Shown here piece after piece: positions 26,460 to 36,614 of a stretch of DNA of 43,849 nucleotides. The notes below the pieces were generated by a model. That model was not told the DNA's origin. It ran no database searches and saw only the letters and a program-made list of their open reading frames with translations. The stretch comes from Chloroflexota bacterium. GTDB taxonomy: Bacteria > Chloroflexota > Anaerolineae > Aggregatilineales > Phototrophicaceae. A program made the translations under genes and the position numbers. Within the stretch, counting starts at the first letter, position 1. Each line of letters begins with the position of its first letter. The DNA lies in contig JACAES010000045.1 in the NCBI GenBank assembly GCA_013388735.1, positions 1-43,849 on the forward strand, in the 5' to 3' direction.

Positions 26460-28523
26460 CTATCCCGGATATTCCAGCAAAAAGGCGCGCACGCGGGGAG
26501 ATAGCCGCTCCTGGTAGGCGATGACATCGTAAAACGCCCCGGCGCGCAGGTTGGCGAAAGCGATGCTGGCTGCGATCTGCGTGCGTTCCGAGTCCAGCAG
26601 GTCGAGGTTGTATTCGCCGGTGGACATCAGAATAACCGCCGACCATGTGCCGCCGCTTACGTCATTCACCAGCGTGTAAACGCCGAATGGAATCGTGCGG
26701 CGGAAATCTTCGATGGTCGGCTCGTCGGTGCCTTCCGGCGCGTTGATGATTTCCGGCGCGGCGACTGAATAGGCCAGCCCCAGGCGCACGCTGGCGTCCA
26801 GGCTGGTATTGACGAGGCGCAGGTGTGGTGCGTCGCCACCCCGAATCAGGTCGGAGTCCGGCAGGATGAGCAGCCGGATCAGCCCGGCTTCCGGCGAACC
26901 GGCGGCGACGATGGTATAGGACTGGCCGCTTTGCAGTGTGATGTCGCTTTCGGCCAGCGTTCCGTCGTCGCGGCCCACGCTGATGACAGGTTCGCGCTGA
27001 GGTACGGGCAGCAGCGCCGTGCCTTCGCCATAAGCGACCGTCGCCAGAAAAGCATCGCCGACGGTGAAATCCACCGGCGCCAGATCTTCCAGCGCGTTAA
27101 CCAGTCGAACCTGCGGTGCGTCCGTTCCGCCGGCAGCGGCGGCGTCGCTAAGTGGGTCGCGCAGATTTTCGTCCACGCCGACGTTATCGCTCAGGACGAT
27201 GGGCGGGCTGCCGATGCGCCCGGTGACGAGGTAGAGATAAAAATAACCGGCGCGCAGTTCCACGTTTTCGGCGATTTCAACCGTATCGCCGCCTTCGCCG
27301 GATGCGATCTCCGACCAGTAAAAATTGAAACTGTTTTCCGCCAGCCAGGTCTGTACCGGCGGTTCGCCCACGAAAAGCTCAGGGACGCCGGGCAGGGGGC
27401 CGCCGCTGGTTTCCAGTTGAATGTGGGGGTAAGTGTCCAGCGTGTTCAGAAAAGCGATACGCGCCAGCCCCGGCGGCGTCGGGGATAAATCTTCCGTATA
27501 AGCAATCACGCGGAGATTTTCCGCCGACCCTAGCACTACCAGCGCCGTATAAGCCGCCAGTTCAAGCTGAAGCGGCTGTTCGGCCAGCGGCTCGCCGGTG
27601 GCCGGGTCGCTGCCGGCGGCATACACCTGTATGGTATGGTCGCCGGTGGCGATATCCTGGCGGGGCAGGGGGCGGCCAAATTCGACTCCGCCTGCCAGCA
27701 GTTGACCGTCCAGATAAATATCCAGCGCGCCGCTGATGGTCGCAGCCTGGATGATACGCGCCGACGTGCGCCCCGGCGCACGGGCTTCCAGTTGAATAAC
27801 CGACGGAGAAGCCGGGTCGCCGGTCAGGATCAGGGTATAGTGAAAACCTTCGCGCAGATCGGCTTGGTAGGTATAAATGGCCGTTTTGCCCTGGCGGAAA
27901 ACCAGCGTATTGAGGCCGGCGCTCAGGCTGAAGGCGTCGGCGCGCTGGCGATCATCAAGCGGCGGCGTCAGGGCGGCGTCGCCCCGCGCCAGCGTTATCC
28001 CGGAACTGCCGCTCAGAACGTTGATGAATGTCACGGCGCTCTCGCCGGATGCAGTGGGAATCGGGTTTTCCGGGAAGGTCAGCAGTTCGAGCCTGTCTGC
28101 TGTCCCGGCCAGCAGCACCAGCAGAGAGTCCTGGCTATGGAAGGTGAGCGGGCTTTCCAGCAAAGCTGCCGCGTCCGACCGCACCCCGGCAGGCATGACG
28201 CGCAGTTGGTAATCCCCGGCGTTGAGCGTGGTCGGCTCGGTGAAGCGGGCGAAGTCGAGATTGGTGGCGATGGCAAGCGGCCCGGTGGTGATGTTCACCG
28301 GCGGCGTTCCCGGCGCGGCATTAACGAACCGCACCATCGCCTGTCCGACCGGCGTGGAAGTGGCCGCCGGGGCAGGCGATTCCAGAAGCGCGGCGGCGCG
28401 CGTTGGCGCGGCGGGGATAGGTGTATCGGCAGCATCCGGCGCAGGGGTGTCCGGCACGTTCTGGGCGCAGGCGGCAGCCAACGCCAGGGCGAAAAACAGC
28501 GCAAAACGAACCAGCCAGTGCAT
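26460..28523 (-). CDS. DUF4397 repeat lipoprotein
   Basis: The start is the ATG at 28523 (MHWLVRFALFFALALAAAC) with GAGGG upstream. The 687-residue product has a lipoprotein signal peptide with a lipobox ending at Cys19, a short Pro/Ala/Thr-rich spacer and about six DUF4397-like beta blocks (starting near residues 62, 162, 254, 352, 468 and 566). Repeated motifs are VRFVNAAPGTPPVNIT, IIQAATISGALDIYLDGQLL and VRLVNALEDLAPVDFTVGDA. DUF4397 blocks are found on bacterial surface proteins; their ligands are unknown. It follows a larger DUF4397 protein and a strong hairpin. Some blocks have drifted far from the family and may be degenerate. Confidence 0.8.
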   Translation of the reverse strand: MHWLVRFALFFALALAAACAQNVPDTPAPDAADTPIPAAPTRAAALLESPAPAATSTPVGQAMVRFVNAAPGTPPVNITTGPLAIATNLDFARFTEPTTLNAGDYQLRVMPAGVRSDAAALLESPLTFHSQDSLLVLLAGTADRLELLTFPENPIPTASGESAVTFINVLSGSSGITLARGDAALTPPLDDRQRADAFSLSAGLNTLVFRQGKTAIYTYQADLREGFHYTLILTGDPASPSVIQLEARAPGRTSARIIQAATISGALDIYLDGQLLAGGVEFGRPLPRQDIATGDHTIQVYAAGSDPATGEPLAEQPLQLELAAYTALVVLGSAENLRVIAYTEDLSPTPPGLARIAFLNTLDTYPHIQLETSGGPLPGVPELFVGEPPVQTWLAENSFNFYWSEIASGEGGDTVEIAENVELRAGYFYLYLVTGRIGSPPIVLSDNVGVDENLRDPLSDAAAAGGTDAPQVRLVNALEDLAPVDFTVGDAFLATVAYGEGTALLPVPQREPVISVGRDDGTLAESDITLQSGQSYTIVAAGSPEAGLIRLLILPDSDLIRGGDAPHLRLVNTSLDASVRLGLAYSVAAPEIINAPEGTDEPTIEDFRRTIPFGVYTLVNDVSGGTWSAVILMSTGEYNLDLLDSERTQIAASIAFANLRAGAFYDVIAYQERLSPRVRAFLLEYPG

Positions 28524-28611
28524 AAGACCCTCGCTTGGTGGAAGTTCCAGGCTTTCAACCCCGGACGGCATTTATGTCCATTGTAACCGCGCTGGCCGTA
28601 GACGGCATAAT

Positions 28612-28656
28612 CACCAAAGTCCTGCAACCCCCGAACGGCGGCGCAGGACTTTGGTG
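28612..28656 (-). other. 14-base-pair inverted repeat between the two DUF4397 genes
   Basis: CACCAAAGTCCTGC (28612-28625) pairs perfectly with GCAGGACTTTGGTG (28643-28656) across a 17-base loop. It lies in the 150-base gap, 18 bases after the larger gene. On the minus strand no T-run follows, so it resembles an mRNA-stabilising or processing hairpin more than a classic terminator. Confidence 0.7.
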
Positions 28657-28673
28657 GTTACGAACAGCGGCGC

Positions 28674-31355
28674 TTAAGCGTCCAGCGGCCCCAGGGCGTT
28701 GGCCGGCACCCAACCGCGCGCGCCGTCGTCCGGCAGTTCGATAGCGCTGAAGACGCCGTCGGTGTACAGCAGGATGACGATACGTCCGCGAGTCAGCACC
28801 GGCAGGCCGTCGTTGTTGCCGCCGGGGTCAACCGTCATGGCGACCACTTCGGCGATCACCTTCAGGTAAACCACCTCGGTGGGCGCGGCGACCGGCGCTT
28901 CTGCAGTGCCTTCCGGTGGGGCAGGAGTCTCTTCTTCAAAGACCGGCGCTTCGCCTTCGACTTCGCCGACCACCAGCGGAATGTCGGTGATGTCCACCAG
29001 CTTGCCGTTCTGGGACAGGCGGACGAAAACCGCCGTGTCGCTGCGGGCGGCGATCCAGCCTTCGATATTCTCGTAAGTCACCAGCAGCCATTCACTGTCG
29101 CCGGAGCGCCCGGTCACAACCAGCCGCGTGCCGGTGGGGATTTGCGCCAGCACTTCCGAACGCGCGTTAGCGTTGCGGCGCAGATTCAGGTTCGAGCCGG
29201 GGTCAAGCGCCACTTCGGCGATGTAGGCGTCGCGCAGCGGGTCAACCGTCGGACGTTCAACAGGGGCGATGTTGGCCGTCACTTCGCCGCGTTCCGTGCC
29301 TTCGGCGATGACCAGCAGCCCTTCTTCGTCCATGCCTTCAAAGTCAATCGGCTTGCCGTTGAGGCTGTACTGCATGTAGACGGTGCTGGCCCAGCCGGTG
29401 ATGCTGCCGCCCTCTGGCGGCGAGTAGCGGACGAAAACCCATTCGCCGTTGCTCAGCACGCTCAGGAACTCAGTCACGGTGTCGTTCGGTAAACGTACCA
29501 GGACTTCCCCGTCTGTGCTGGGAATGCGGCGCAGGTTCAGGTTGACGCCAGGATCGAGGTTGAAGACGGTCGCCACCACACGATCAACCGGGATGGGTGG
29601 CGGGGTGACAGCCGTGTTGACCGCTTCGCCCGCCTGGTCGAACGGGATGGGCGGCAGGTCGGCCAGCCGGACGCGCTGCCCGGCGCTGTTGCTCACGCTC
29701 AAAAACTGGGCGCTCACCCAGGCGGTGATAGTGCCGCCATCCGGCGTCGCGTAGGAAACGTTCAGCCAGGTCTGTTCCGGGATTAAATCCTCATCGTCAT
29801 CCAGTTCGCTGGCGGGGTCATCGCCAGGGGCGACGGCGCGCCCATTGACCGTTAAGAGCGCATCGGACGGCGCGAGTCCCAGCGAGAGCGAGTTGCGGTT
29901 AGGATACTGGCGAAGCTGAAGGTTCACGCCGGGATTGACGACCGGCTGCGCGATGGGCTGTTCGACGACCGGCGCGGCAGTTGCCTGGGCCGTTGGCTGC
30001 GCGGGCGGCGGTTCAACAGCAGGTAGGACGATTGCCGCTTCGGGGGTTTCGGCGCTGACCATCATGGCTTGACCGGGCGCGCTGGCGATGCCCTGCGCCA
30101 CGCCGGTCGGCCTGATGAAAAGGCGCGGCTCGGCGCTGTCGCCGGCCAGCAGCAGGTTGTAGTACACGCCGCCATAAAACGCCTGCGGCGGGACGGTTAC
30201 TGTGCTGGTGGTTTCGCCCCCCGCGAGCGTGACCGTGATGGCCTGCACGCTGGCAGGGATGCTGATCGCTTCGCCGGCTGCGCCGAAGGCCAGTTGGGTG
30301 GCGAGCAGCGTGCCGTCATCCAGCGTGGCGGTCAGCAGCGCGTCACCGGGCAGGCCGTTAATCAGGCTCAGGCGAGCCATGCCGGCGTCCATGCCGGTAA
30401 CGCTGTCCGGGAAGACTTGCAGCGTCACATCGTCCGGCGCGCCGAGGGCGGCTGCCGTCAGCGCGTCTCCGGCGGCGATGGTCAGCGGCGCGTCAAGGAC
30501 GGTCTGATCGGAACCGGCCACCTTAAGCGCGACATTGTAATCGCCGGTGGGCAGGGCGATATGCTCGGTCATTTCGCCGAATTCCAAGGCTGGGGCGAAC
30601 AGCGCGTCGTTCAGATAAATATCAACGGCAGGCGCTCCGGCCACGCCGTGCGCCAGGCGCACCAGACCACCAGCGGCTTCGGCGGCAGCGGGCGCAGCCA
30701 GCAGCAGCGATGAAGGGCTGTCCGCCGGGCCGTAGACCAGCAGAGCATACGACACGCCGCTGGTGAAGGCCAGCGGGTCGGGGGTGACTATCGCGTCCGT
30801 CGGGGTCTGGCCGGTCGGCACGACGACAAAATCATAGGTGAAGCTGGTGTCCAGGTCGAGGCTGCCTGCCGGTTGGCCGAAAGTGAGGCCGGGCAGGGCC
30901 ACGCGGCCATCGGCGAGGGTGATGTCCACGCCGGGCGCGGTTGGGATGGCATGAATGGCGCTGAAACGCGCCTTGCCCAGCGGCAGCGGGCTGATGTCAT
31001 CCTGGTAGATGAGGAACGCCGGCGGGCTACTCGGTGCAGCGACCAGCGTGATGGCCGCACCGGCGGTCGGGCTGACGGTTTGCTGCCACAGGGGCGTGGA
31101 GTCGCCGGCTGCCGTAACGCTAAGCTGATGCTCGCCGGCAGGCAGATTGATATAGCCGGAAGCCTGGCCGTAAGCCAGGTTTTGAAGGGTCAGTTCGCCG
31201 TCGGTGTAGATGTCAACCGCCGGCGCCTGCGGGATGGCGTGGACGAAACGCATCTGTGCGCCGTCGGGGGATTGTGCGAGGGCGCCGGTCGCCAGGACAA
31301 ACAGCAGCGCCAGCACCAGAAGGCCGGCAATGCTTGGTGTTAAACGGTGATTCAT
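28674..31355 (-). CDS. Secreted protein with four DUF4397 domains and SH3-like repeats
   Basis: The start is the ATG at 31355 (MNHRLTPSIAGLLVLALL), with CAGGAG about 10 bases upstream, giving 893 residues with a signal peptide cleaved near ALAQS. Four DUF4397 blocks occur at about 34-120, 129-220, 231-318 and 327-415 (motif VHAIPQAPAVDIYTDGELT and relatives). A Pro/Ala/Gln-rich linker (448-472) is followed by three SH3b-like modules at about 473-555, 598-660 and 717-775, marked by NPGVNLQLRQYPNRNS, DPGVNLNLRRIPSTDGEVLV and DPGSNLNLRRNANARSEVLA, and a degenerate fourth near the end. SH3b modules often bind cell-wall glycan or peptide, so this could tether the DUF4397 part to the envelope (inference). 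The next gene is a lipoprotein of the same repeat type. Confidence 0.85.
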   Translation of the reverse strand: MNHRLTPSIAGLLVLALLFVLATGALAQSPDGAQMRFVHAIPQAPAVDIYTDGELTLQNLAYGQASGYINLPAGEHQLSVTAAGDSTPLWQQTVSPTAGAAITLVAAPSSPPAFLIYQDDISPLPLGKARFSAIHAIPTAPGVDITLADGRVALPGLTFGQPAGSLDLDTSFTYDFVVVPTGQTPTDAIVTPDPLAFTSGVSYALLVYGPADSPSSLLLAAPAAAEAAGGLVRLAHGVAGAPAVDIYLNDALFAPALEFGEMTEHIALPTGDYNVALKVAGSDQTVLDAPLTIAAGDALTAAALGAPDDVTLQVFPDSVTGMDAGMARLSLINGLPGDALLTATLDDGTLLATQLAFGAAGEAISIPASVQAITVTLAGGETTSTVTVPPQAFYGGVYYNLLLAGDSAEPRLFIRPTGVAQGIASAPGQAMMVSAETPEAAIVLPAVEPPPAQPTAQATAAPVVEQPIAQPVVNPGVNLQLRQYPNRNSLSLGLAPSDALLTVNGRAVAPGDDPASELDDDEDLIPEQTWLNVSYATPDGGTITAWVSAQFLSVSNSAGQRVRLADLPPIPFDQAGEAVNTAVTPPPIPVDRVVATVFNLDPGVNLNLRRIPSTDGEVLVRLPNDTVTEFLSVLSNGEWVFVRYSPPEGGSITGWASTVYMQYSLNGKPIDFEGMDEEGLLVIAEGTERGEVTANIAPVERPTVDPLRDAYIAEVALDPGSNLNLRRNANARSEVLAQIPTGTRLVVTGRSGDSEWLLVTYENIEGWIAARSDTAVFVRLSQNGKLVDITDIPLVVGEVEGEAPVFEEETPAPPEGTAEAPVAAPTEVVYLKVIAEVVAMTVDPGGNNDGLPVLTRGRIVILLYTDGVFSAIELPDDGARGWVPANALGPLDA

Positions 31356-31474
31356 ATTTACAATTCTCCTGAACATACGTTACATCGGGGGCAGGAAAAC
31401 GCCCCGCCCCATTGCGGCTCTTCTGGCCGAGACTCATTCGATCATGCCAGACTGATCCATGTCCGGGTAGGGTA

Positions 31475-32755
<1,281 letters not shown>

Positions 32756-32772
32756 CTAAACAAAACGTGAGG

Positions 32773-32781
32773 ATTATAGCA
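32773..32781 (-). promoter_or_regulatory. Extended -10 promoter of ahcY
   Basis: TGCTATAAT on the minus strand (32773-32781) lies 36 bases before the ahcY ATG, in the 84-base gap after the adenosine-kinase-like gene. No good -35 is seen, but the TGn extension makes it a credible site. Leader length would be about 28 bases, too short to hold an S-adenosylhomocysteine riboswitch. Confidence 0.55.
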
Positions 32782-32821
32782 CACCATAACGATTGCGCCA
32801 GTCACTAAACCAACGTTTACT

Positions 32822-33811
32822 CTACGATACGGCGCATGTGGAAGGCTGCGAAGAGTCAAGCAGCGCGTCCAGCAGCCCTTTATCATCGAACCGGGTGCGA
32901 AACCGCGCCACGAAGTCGGCCAGGGAAAAGCTGTGATTCTGCGTGCCGACCTGTTCCAGCACGTAAGTGGCACACAGCGCGCCGACCTGCCCGGCCAGTT
33001 GCAGCGGCCACCCGGCGACCAGGCCGCGCACCAGCCCGGCGCGGAAGGCGTCGCCGACGCCGGTCGGGTCTTTGATGGCGTCGGTTGGGAAGGACGGCAC
33101 TTCGATCAACTCGCCGCCGGCATAAATGTGCGAACCGCGCGCGCCCTGGGTGATGACCAGAATATCAATGTTCCGGCGCAGATCATCCAGCGTTTGCCCG
33201 GTTTTTTTGCCGATGATCTCGGCTTCATAAGCGTTGACGACCAGGGCATAAGCGCCCTGCATGTCCCGATAAAGCTCTTCGCCGGTCAGGCGTGGAACCT
33301 GCTGGCTGGGATCGTAAATAAACCGGATGCCGCGTTCCCGGCACTCGCGCGCCAGGTTCATCATGGCCTGCGGATCGTTGGGTGAAATGAGAACCAGATC
33401 GGGATGGCCGTCGAAAACATCGGCCAGGGCGTAATCCTTGGCATAGGCCATCGCGCCGGTATAAAACGAAGCAATCTGGTTGTTATCCAGGTCGGTATTG
33501 GCGAAAAATGAGGCCGTGAAAACGTGGTCAATCTGACGGACGGTGCTGGTATCTACCCCGGCGTTTTCCAGCCAGGCGCGGTATTCGTCAAAGTCGCGCC
33601 CGACCGTTCCCATCAGCTTGGGGCGCAGGCCGATCAGCGCCATGTTGAAGGCGATGTTGGCCGCCACGCCGCCCCAGTGTTTGGTCATCTCGTCCACCAG
33701 AAAACTCAGGCTGATCTGATGAAGCTGTTCCTGAATGAAATATTCGGTGAAGCGCCCCGGAAAGCGCATAAGGTAATCGTAAGCGATTGAACCGGTGACT
33801 ATAATATCCAT
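32822..33811 (-). CDS. PfkB-family carbohydrate kinase, adenosine-kinase-like
   Basis: A 329-residue PfkB sugar kinase: MDIIVTGSIAYDYLMRFPG and HWGGVAANIAFNMALIG are the N-terminal signatures, and DPTGVGDAFRAGLVRGLVAG is the C-terminal PfkB signature with the catalytic aspartate. The large substrate lid (FTEYFIQEQLHQISLSFLVD) resembles bacterial adenosine/ribokinase members. Its position next to ahcY suggests it phosphorylates adenosine to AMP, but PfkB substrates are not safely assigned from sequence. The ATG at 33811 has no clear Shine-Dalgarno site. It is divergent from pncB with 132 bases between. Confidence 0.85.
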   Translation of the reverse strand: MDIIVTGSIAYDYLMRFPGRFTEYFIQEQLHQISLSFLVDEMTKHWGGVAANIAFNMALIGLRPKLMGTVGRDFDEYRAWLENAGVDTSTVRQIDHVFTASFFANTDLDNNQIASFYTGAMAYAKDYALADVFDGHPDLVLISPNDPQAMMNLARECRERGIRFIYDPSQQVPRLTGEELYRDMQGAYALVVNAYEAEIIGKKTGQTLDDLRRNIDILVITQGARGSHIYAGGELIEVPSFPTDAIKDPTGVGDAFRAGLVRGLVAGWPLQLAGQVGALCATYVLEQVGTQNHSFSLADFVARFRTRFDDKGLLDALLDSSQPSTCAVS

Positions 33812-33943
33812 CGAATGTTTGGCGTCCTATCGTATGGTCATCATGGAGGCCGCGCCTCCCCTGCAGAAGCGACAAATGAGTATACCATAAGCCTTTGTGC
33901 GTTGTAGAATAAAATTCATTTGTTTGGAAGATGGGAATTAAAG
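33812..33943. other. Divergent intergenic region, kinase and pncB
   Basis: The 132-base gap carries start signals for both genes. A plus-strand TAGAAT lies at 33905-33910 as a possible -10 for pncB, and a small hairpin at 33845-33859 (GGAGGC, loop CGC, GCCTCC) is on the kinase side. No good -35 was found for either strand. Confidence 0.4.
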
Positions 33944-35284
33944 ATGTCGGTTATAGATCATAAACGTTTAGAAACGAGGCTGCTCCGGCTGGATGTGGAT
34001 GGTTTGCGGCGGGGCTGGTACAGCGATAAATATTTCGAGAACGTGGTGCGCGTCCTGGAACGTGCCCAGGCTGAAGGCTATACGTTCGCCGGGTTCAGCC
34101 CGCGCCTGGCTTTGACCGGCGGCGCGTCGGTGGCGGTGGGGAATATTCAGGTTGAGGCGCAGGTGTTTAACCGCCGCGCGCCGCGTGCGCTGGTGGCCGG
34201 GGTGGATGCGGCGCTGGCGATGCTGCGCCACGCCACCGGCTATTATCAGGACGGCGCGTTTCAGGAAACCTGGGCGGATTTAGAAGTTGAAGCGGTTGAG
34301 GACGGCGAGTTTACCTACTATGAAGGCGATACGGAGGATGTCGAGCCAGTTATCAGAATCCGAGGGCGCTACCGGGATTTCGCGCTGCTGGAAACACCCA
34401 TTCTGGGCGTGTTAACCCGCGCCAGCCGCATCGCCACCAACGTTTATGAAGTGCTGGTGGCGGCGCGTGGAAAGCCGGTTCTGTTTTTCCCGGCGCGTTT
34501 TGACCTACCGGAAACGCAGCCGATAGATGGTTATGCTTACTGGCTGGCGGTTAATCGTTACAATCAGGATACCGGCAGCCAGGTGGCGCCGCTGGTCAGT
34601 ACCGACGCGCAGGGATCATGGTGGAACGGGCGCGGCGGCGGCACGGTGCCTCATGCGCTGGTGGCCTGTTTTCTGGCCGACACGGTAGAAGCGATGGTCG
34701 CCTTTGCCGAATATATGCCGGTGGATGTGCCGCGTATCGCGCTGGTGGATTTTAATAACGATACGGTCGGCGCGTCGGTGGCGACGCTGCGCGCCTACTG
34801 GCCGCGTTATCAGGCGGCGCTGATGACCGGCAGCGAGGAAGAACGCAAACGCTGGACGCTGTACGGCGTCCGCCTGGACACCAGCGCGAACATGCGCGAT
34901 GTCGCACTTGACCCCGGCGATGGGTACGGCGTCAGCCCGGAACTGGTGCGGGTGGTGCGGCAGGCGCTGGATAATGCCTGGCAGGACTGGGATGTGTTCG
35001 GCAGCATGGTAGAGGCCGCGCAGGCATTTTGCCGCAGTGTCAAAATCGTCGTCAGCGGCGGTTTCGACCGCGACAAAATCGAACGCTTCGAGAAGGACGG
35101 CGTTCCGGCGGACATCTATGGCGTCGGCTCAACCTTCCTGCGCAACGAGTCCCGCACCAATACCGATTTCACGATGGACGTGGTACGTATCCGGCTGGAT
35201 GGGCAGTGGGTGGATATGGCAAAACTCGGACGCCAGCCGAATGATAACCCGAACCTGAAGCCGGTAGACCTGGGTCAGTTTTAG
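33944..35284 (+). CDS. pncB: Nicotinate phosphoribosyltransferase
   Basis: The start ATG at 33944 gives MSVIDHKRLETRLLRLD; a frame eight codons longer is not needed. The 446-residue product has the NAPRTase pattern: RLDVDGLRRGWYSDKYFENV near the N-terminus, LLETPILGVLTRASRIATNV, ALVDFNNDTVGASVATLRAY, VRLDTSANMRDVALDPGDGY and VVSGGFDRDKIERFEKDGVP with VDIYGVGS-like IYGVGSTF at the phosphate site. It joins nicotinate to PRPP to make nicotinate mononucleotide for NAD. The following ATPase gene is 13 bases away and so is probably in the same transcript. A nicotinamidase-like gene lies just beyond, convergent. Confidence 0.93.
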   Translation: MSVIDHKRLETRLLRLDVDGLRRGWYSDKYFENVVRVLERAQAEGYTFAGFSPRLALTGGASVAVGNIQVEAQVFNRRAPRALVAGVDAALAMLRHATGYYQDGAFQETWADLEVEAVEDGEFTYYEGDTEDVEPVIRIRGRYRDFALLETPILGVLTRASRIATNVYEVLVAARGKPVLFFPARFDLPETQPIDGYAYWLAVNRYNQDTGSQVAPLVSTDAQGSWWNGRGGGTVPHALVACFLADTVEAMVAFAEYMPVDVPRIALVDFNNDTVGASVATLRAYWPRYQAALMTGSEEERKRWTLYGVRLDTSANMRDVALDPGDGYGVSPELVRVVRQALDNAWQDWDVFGSMVEAAQAFCRSVKIVVSGGFDRDKIERFEKDGVPADIYGVGSTFLRNESRTNTDFTMDVVRIRLDGQWVDMAKLGRQPNDNPNLKPVDLGQF

Positions 35285-35297
35285 AGGAGAGTTGCCG

Positions 35298-36599
35298 ATG
35301 ACATCCGATGATCGGAAGCCGCCTGGCGGCGAATTGGGACGCCAGCCGCATCTGATTCCCGGCCAGATGGGGCGGCGTTTGTACTCGATGGCGGCGCTGG
35401 CCGAACGTATCGAGGCCGCGTTCATCGAAGAATACGGCCTGGACTCGCCGGCGCTGCGTCAGGCCGATACCCCGGCCAGCCGCCTGAAGCTGGTATTGGG
35501 GACGACGGATTATGTCCTGGCGGTGGAATCGGTTCAGCTGGCGGCGCCGGAAAAAGCCGACCTGGTGAGCCGTGTCTACAGCGACCTGTTCGGCTATGGC
35601 CCGCTGGATGCGCTGTTTCTGGACGAGCGCGTGACGACGATTGCGCTGGAGGGCGCAGATCAGGCGTCGGTGCGCTACGGCCATGCCGACCTGTCGGCGC
35701 TGGGCGCGATTTTCCAGGATGAGAAACACCTGCGGCGAGTCCTAAAACGGCTGCTGCTGGATGCCGGGGCGGAGATGCGCGACGACCAGCCGTACATCGA
35801 AACGGGGTTGCAGGTCGGCGACCGCCCGGTATGTATCAATCTGATGTCGCCGCCGGTGACGCTGCGCCTGACCGCCGATATTCGCGTGCATCCGGCCAGC
35901 CCGCCGGATGCCAACAGCCTGATCGAAAACGGCTTCTGGACGGCACAGGCGAGTACGCTCTTAAAGGCGCTGGCGGCTTCATCGTATGGCCTGATCGTGG
36001 TCGGCGAACCGGAGTCCGGCAAGACGACTCTGCTCGGCCTGCTGGCCGGGTGGCTGCCGCAGCCGGAGCGGGCGCTGGCAGTCGAGCGGGCCGGCGAACT
36101 GCGCCTGCCGCCAGGGGTGGAACGGCTGGCGGCGCGCTGGCCGGTGGGGGATGCGCCCGGCATTTCTTTTGGGGAACAGATCGGGCGCGCGCTGGCGTTA
36201 CGACCGGGCTGCCTGCTGCTGGACGAAGTGCGCGCCGACGAGCCGCTGACGATTGCGCCGCTGCTGACCATGCCGGACGCGCCCCGGCTGATCTGGTCGT
36301 TTCGCGGGCCGATCTTCGAGAAGCGTTTGAGCAGCGCCCTGGGGATGCTGGCCCGCCGCGCCGACATGAGTCAAAGTGAGGAGATGGTGCGGGCGCTGTA
36401 CCGACGGCTTCCTTTCGTCGTGACCGTCAATCGTCTAAACGGCGCGCTGCGCCTGTGGAGCGTCGGCGAATGGCAGTTTAAACACAGCCCGGATTACCCG
36501 ACTTACGTGCCGCTGATGCGGGTCGAGGGTGGCGCGCTGCGGCTGACCGGGGAACGTCCGGCGCTGGAACTCGACCTGCCCGAATCGTTCTGGGAATAA
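35298..36599 (+). CDS. Divergent CpaF/TadA-type secretion ATPase
   Basis: A 433-residue P-loop protein. The N-terminal part matches CpaF (LFGYGPLDALFLDERVTTIA then LEGADQASVRYGHADL), the Walker A is VVGEPESGKTTLL (about 236-244), and LRPGCLLLDEVRADE (about 302-316) corresponds to the Walker B/GEVRGxE segment. The histidine box that CpaF proteins have after it (TxHAN) is not recognised; the aligned stretch is APRLIWSFRGPIFEK. The enzyme may therefore be a specialised or weak ATPase. AGGAG lies 8 bases before the ATG at 35298. It is next to pncB, and no pilus, prepilin or Tad gene lies in the window, so its machine, if any, is elsewhere. Confidence is in the fold, not the role. Confidence 0.75.
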   Translation: MTSDDRKPPGGELGRQPHLIPGQMGRRLYSMAALAERIEAAFIEEYGLDSPALRQADTPASRLKLVLGTTDYVLAVESVQLAAPEKADLVSRVYSDLFGYGPLDALFLDERVTTIALEGADQASVRYGHADLSALGAIFQDEKHLRRVLKRLLLDAGAEMRDDQPYIETGLQVGDRPVCINLMSPPVTLRLTADIRVHPASPPDANSLIENGFWTAQASTLLKALAASSYGLIVVGEPESGKTTLLGLLAGWLPQPERALAVERAGELRLPPGVERLAARWPVGDAPGISFGEQIGRALALRPGCLLLDEVRADEPLTIAPLLTMPDAPRLIWSFRGPIFEKRLSSALGMLARRADMSQSEEMVRALYRRLPFVVTVNRLNGALRLWSVGEWQFKHSPDYPTYVPLMRVEGGALRLTGERPALELDLPESFWE

Positions 36600-36614
36600 A
36601 CAGTGCTGGGATAA

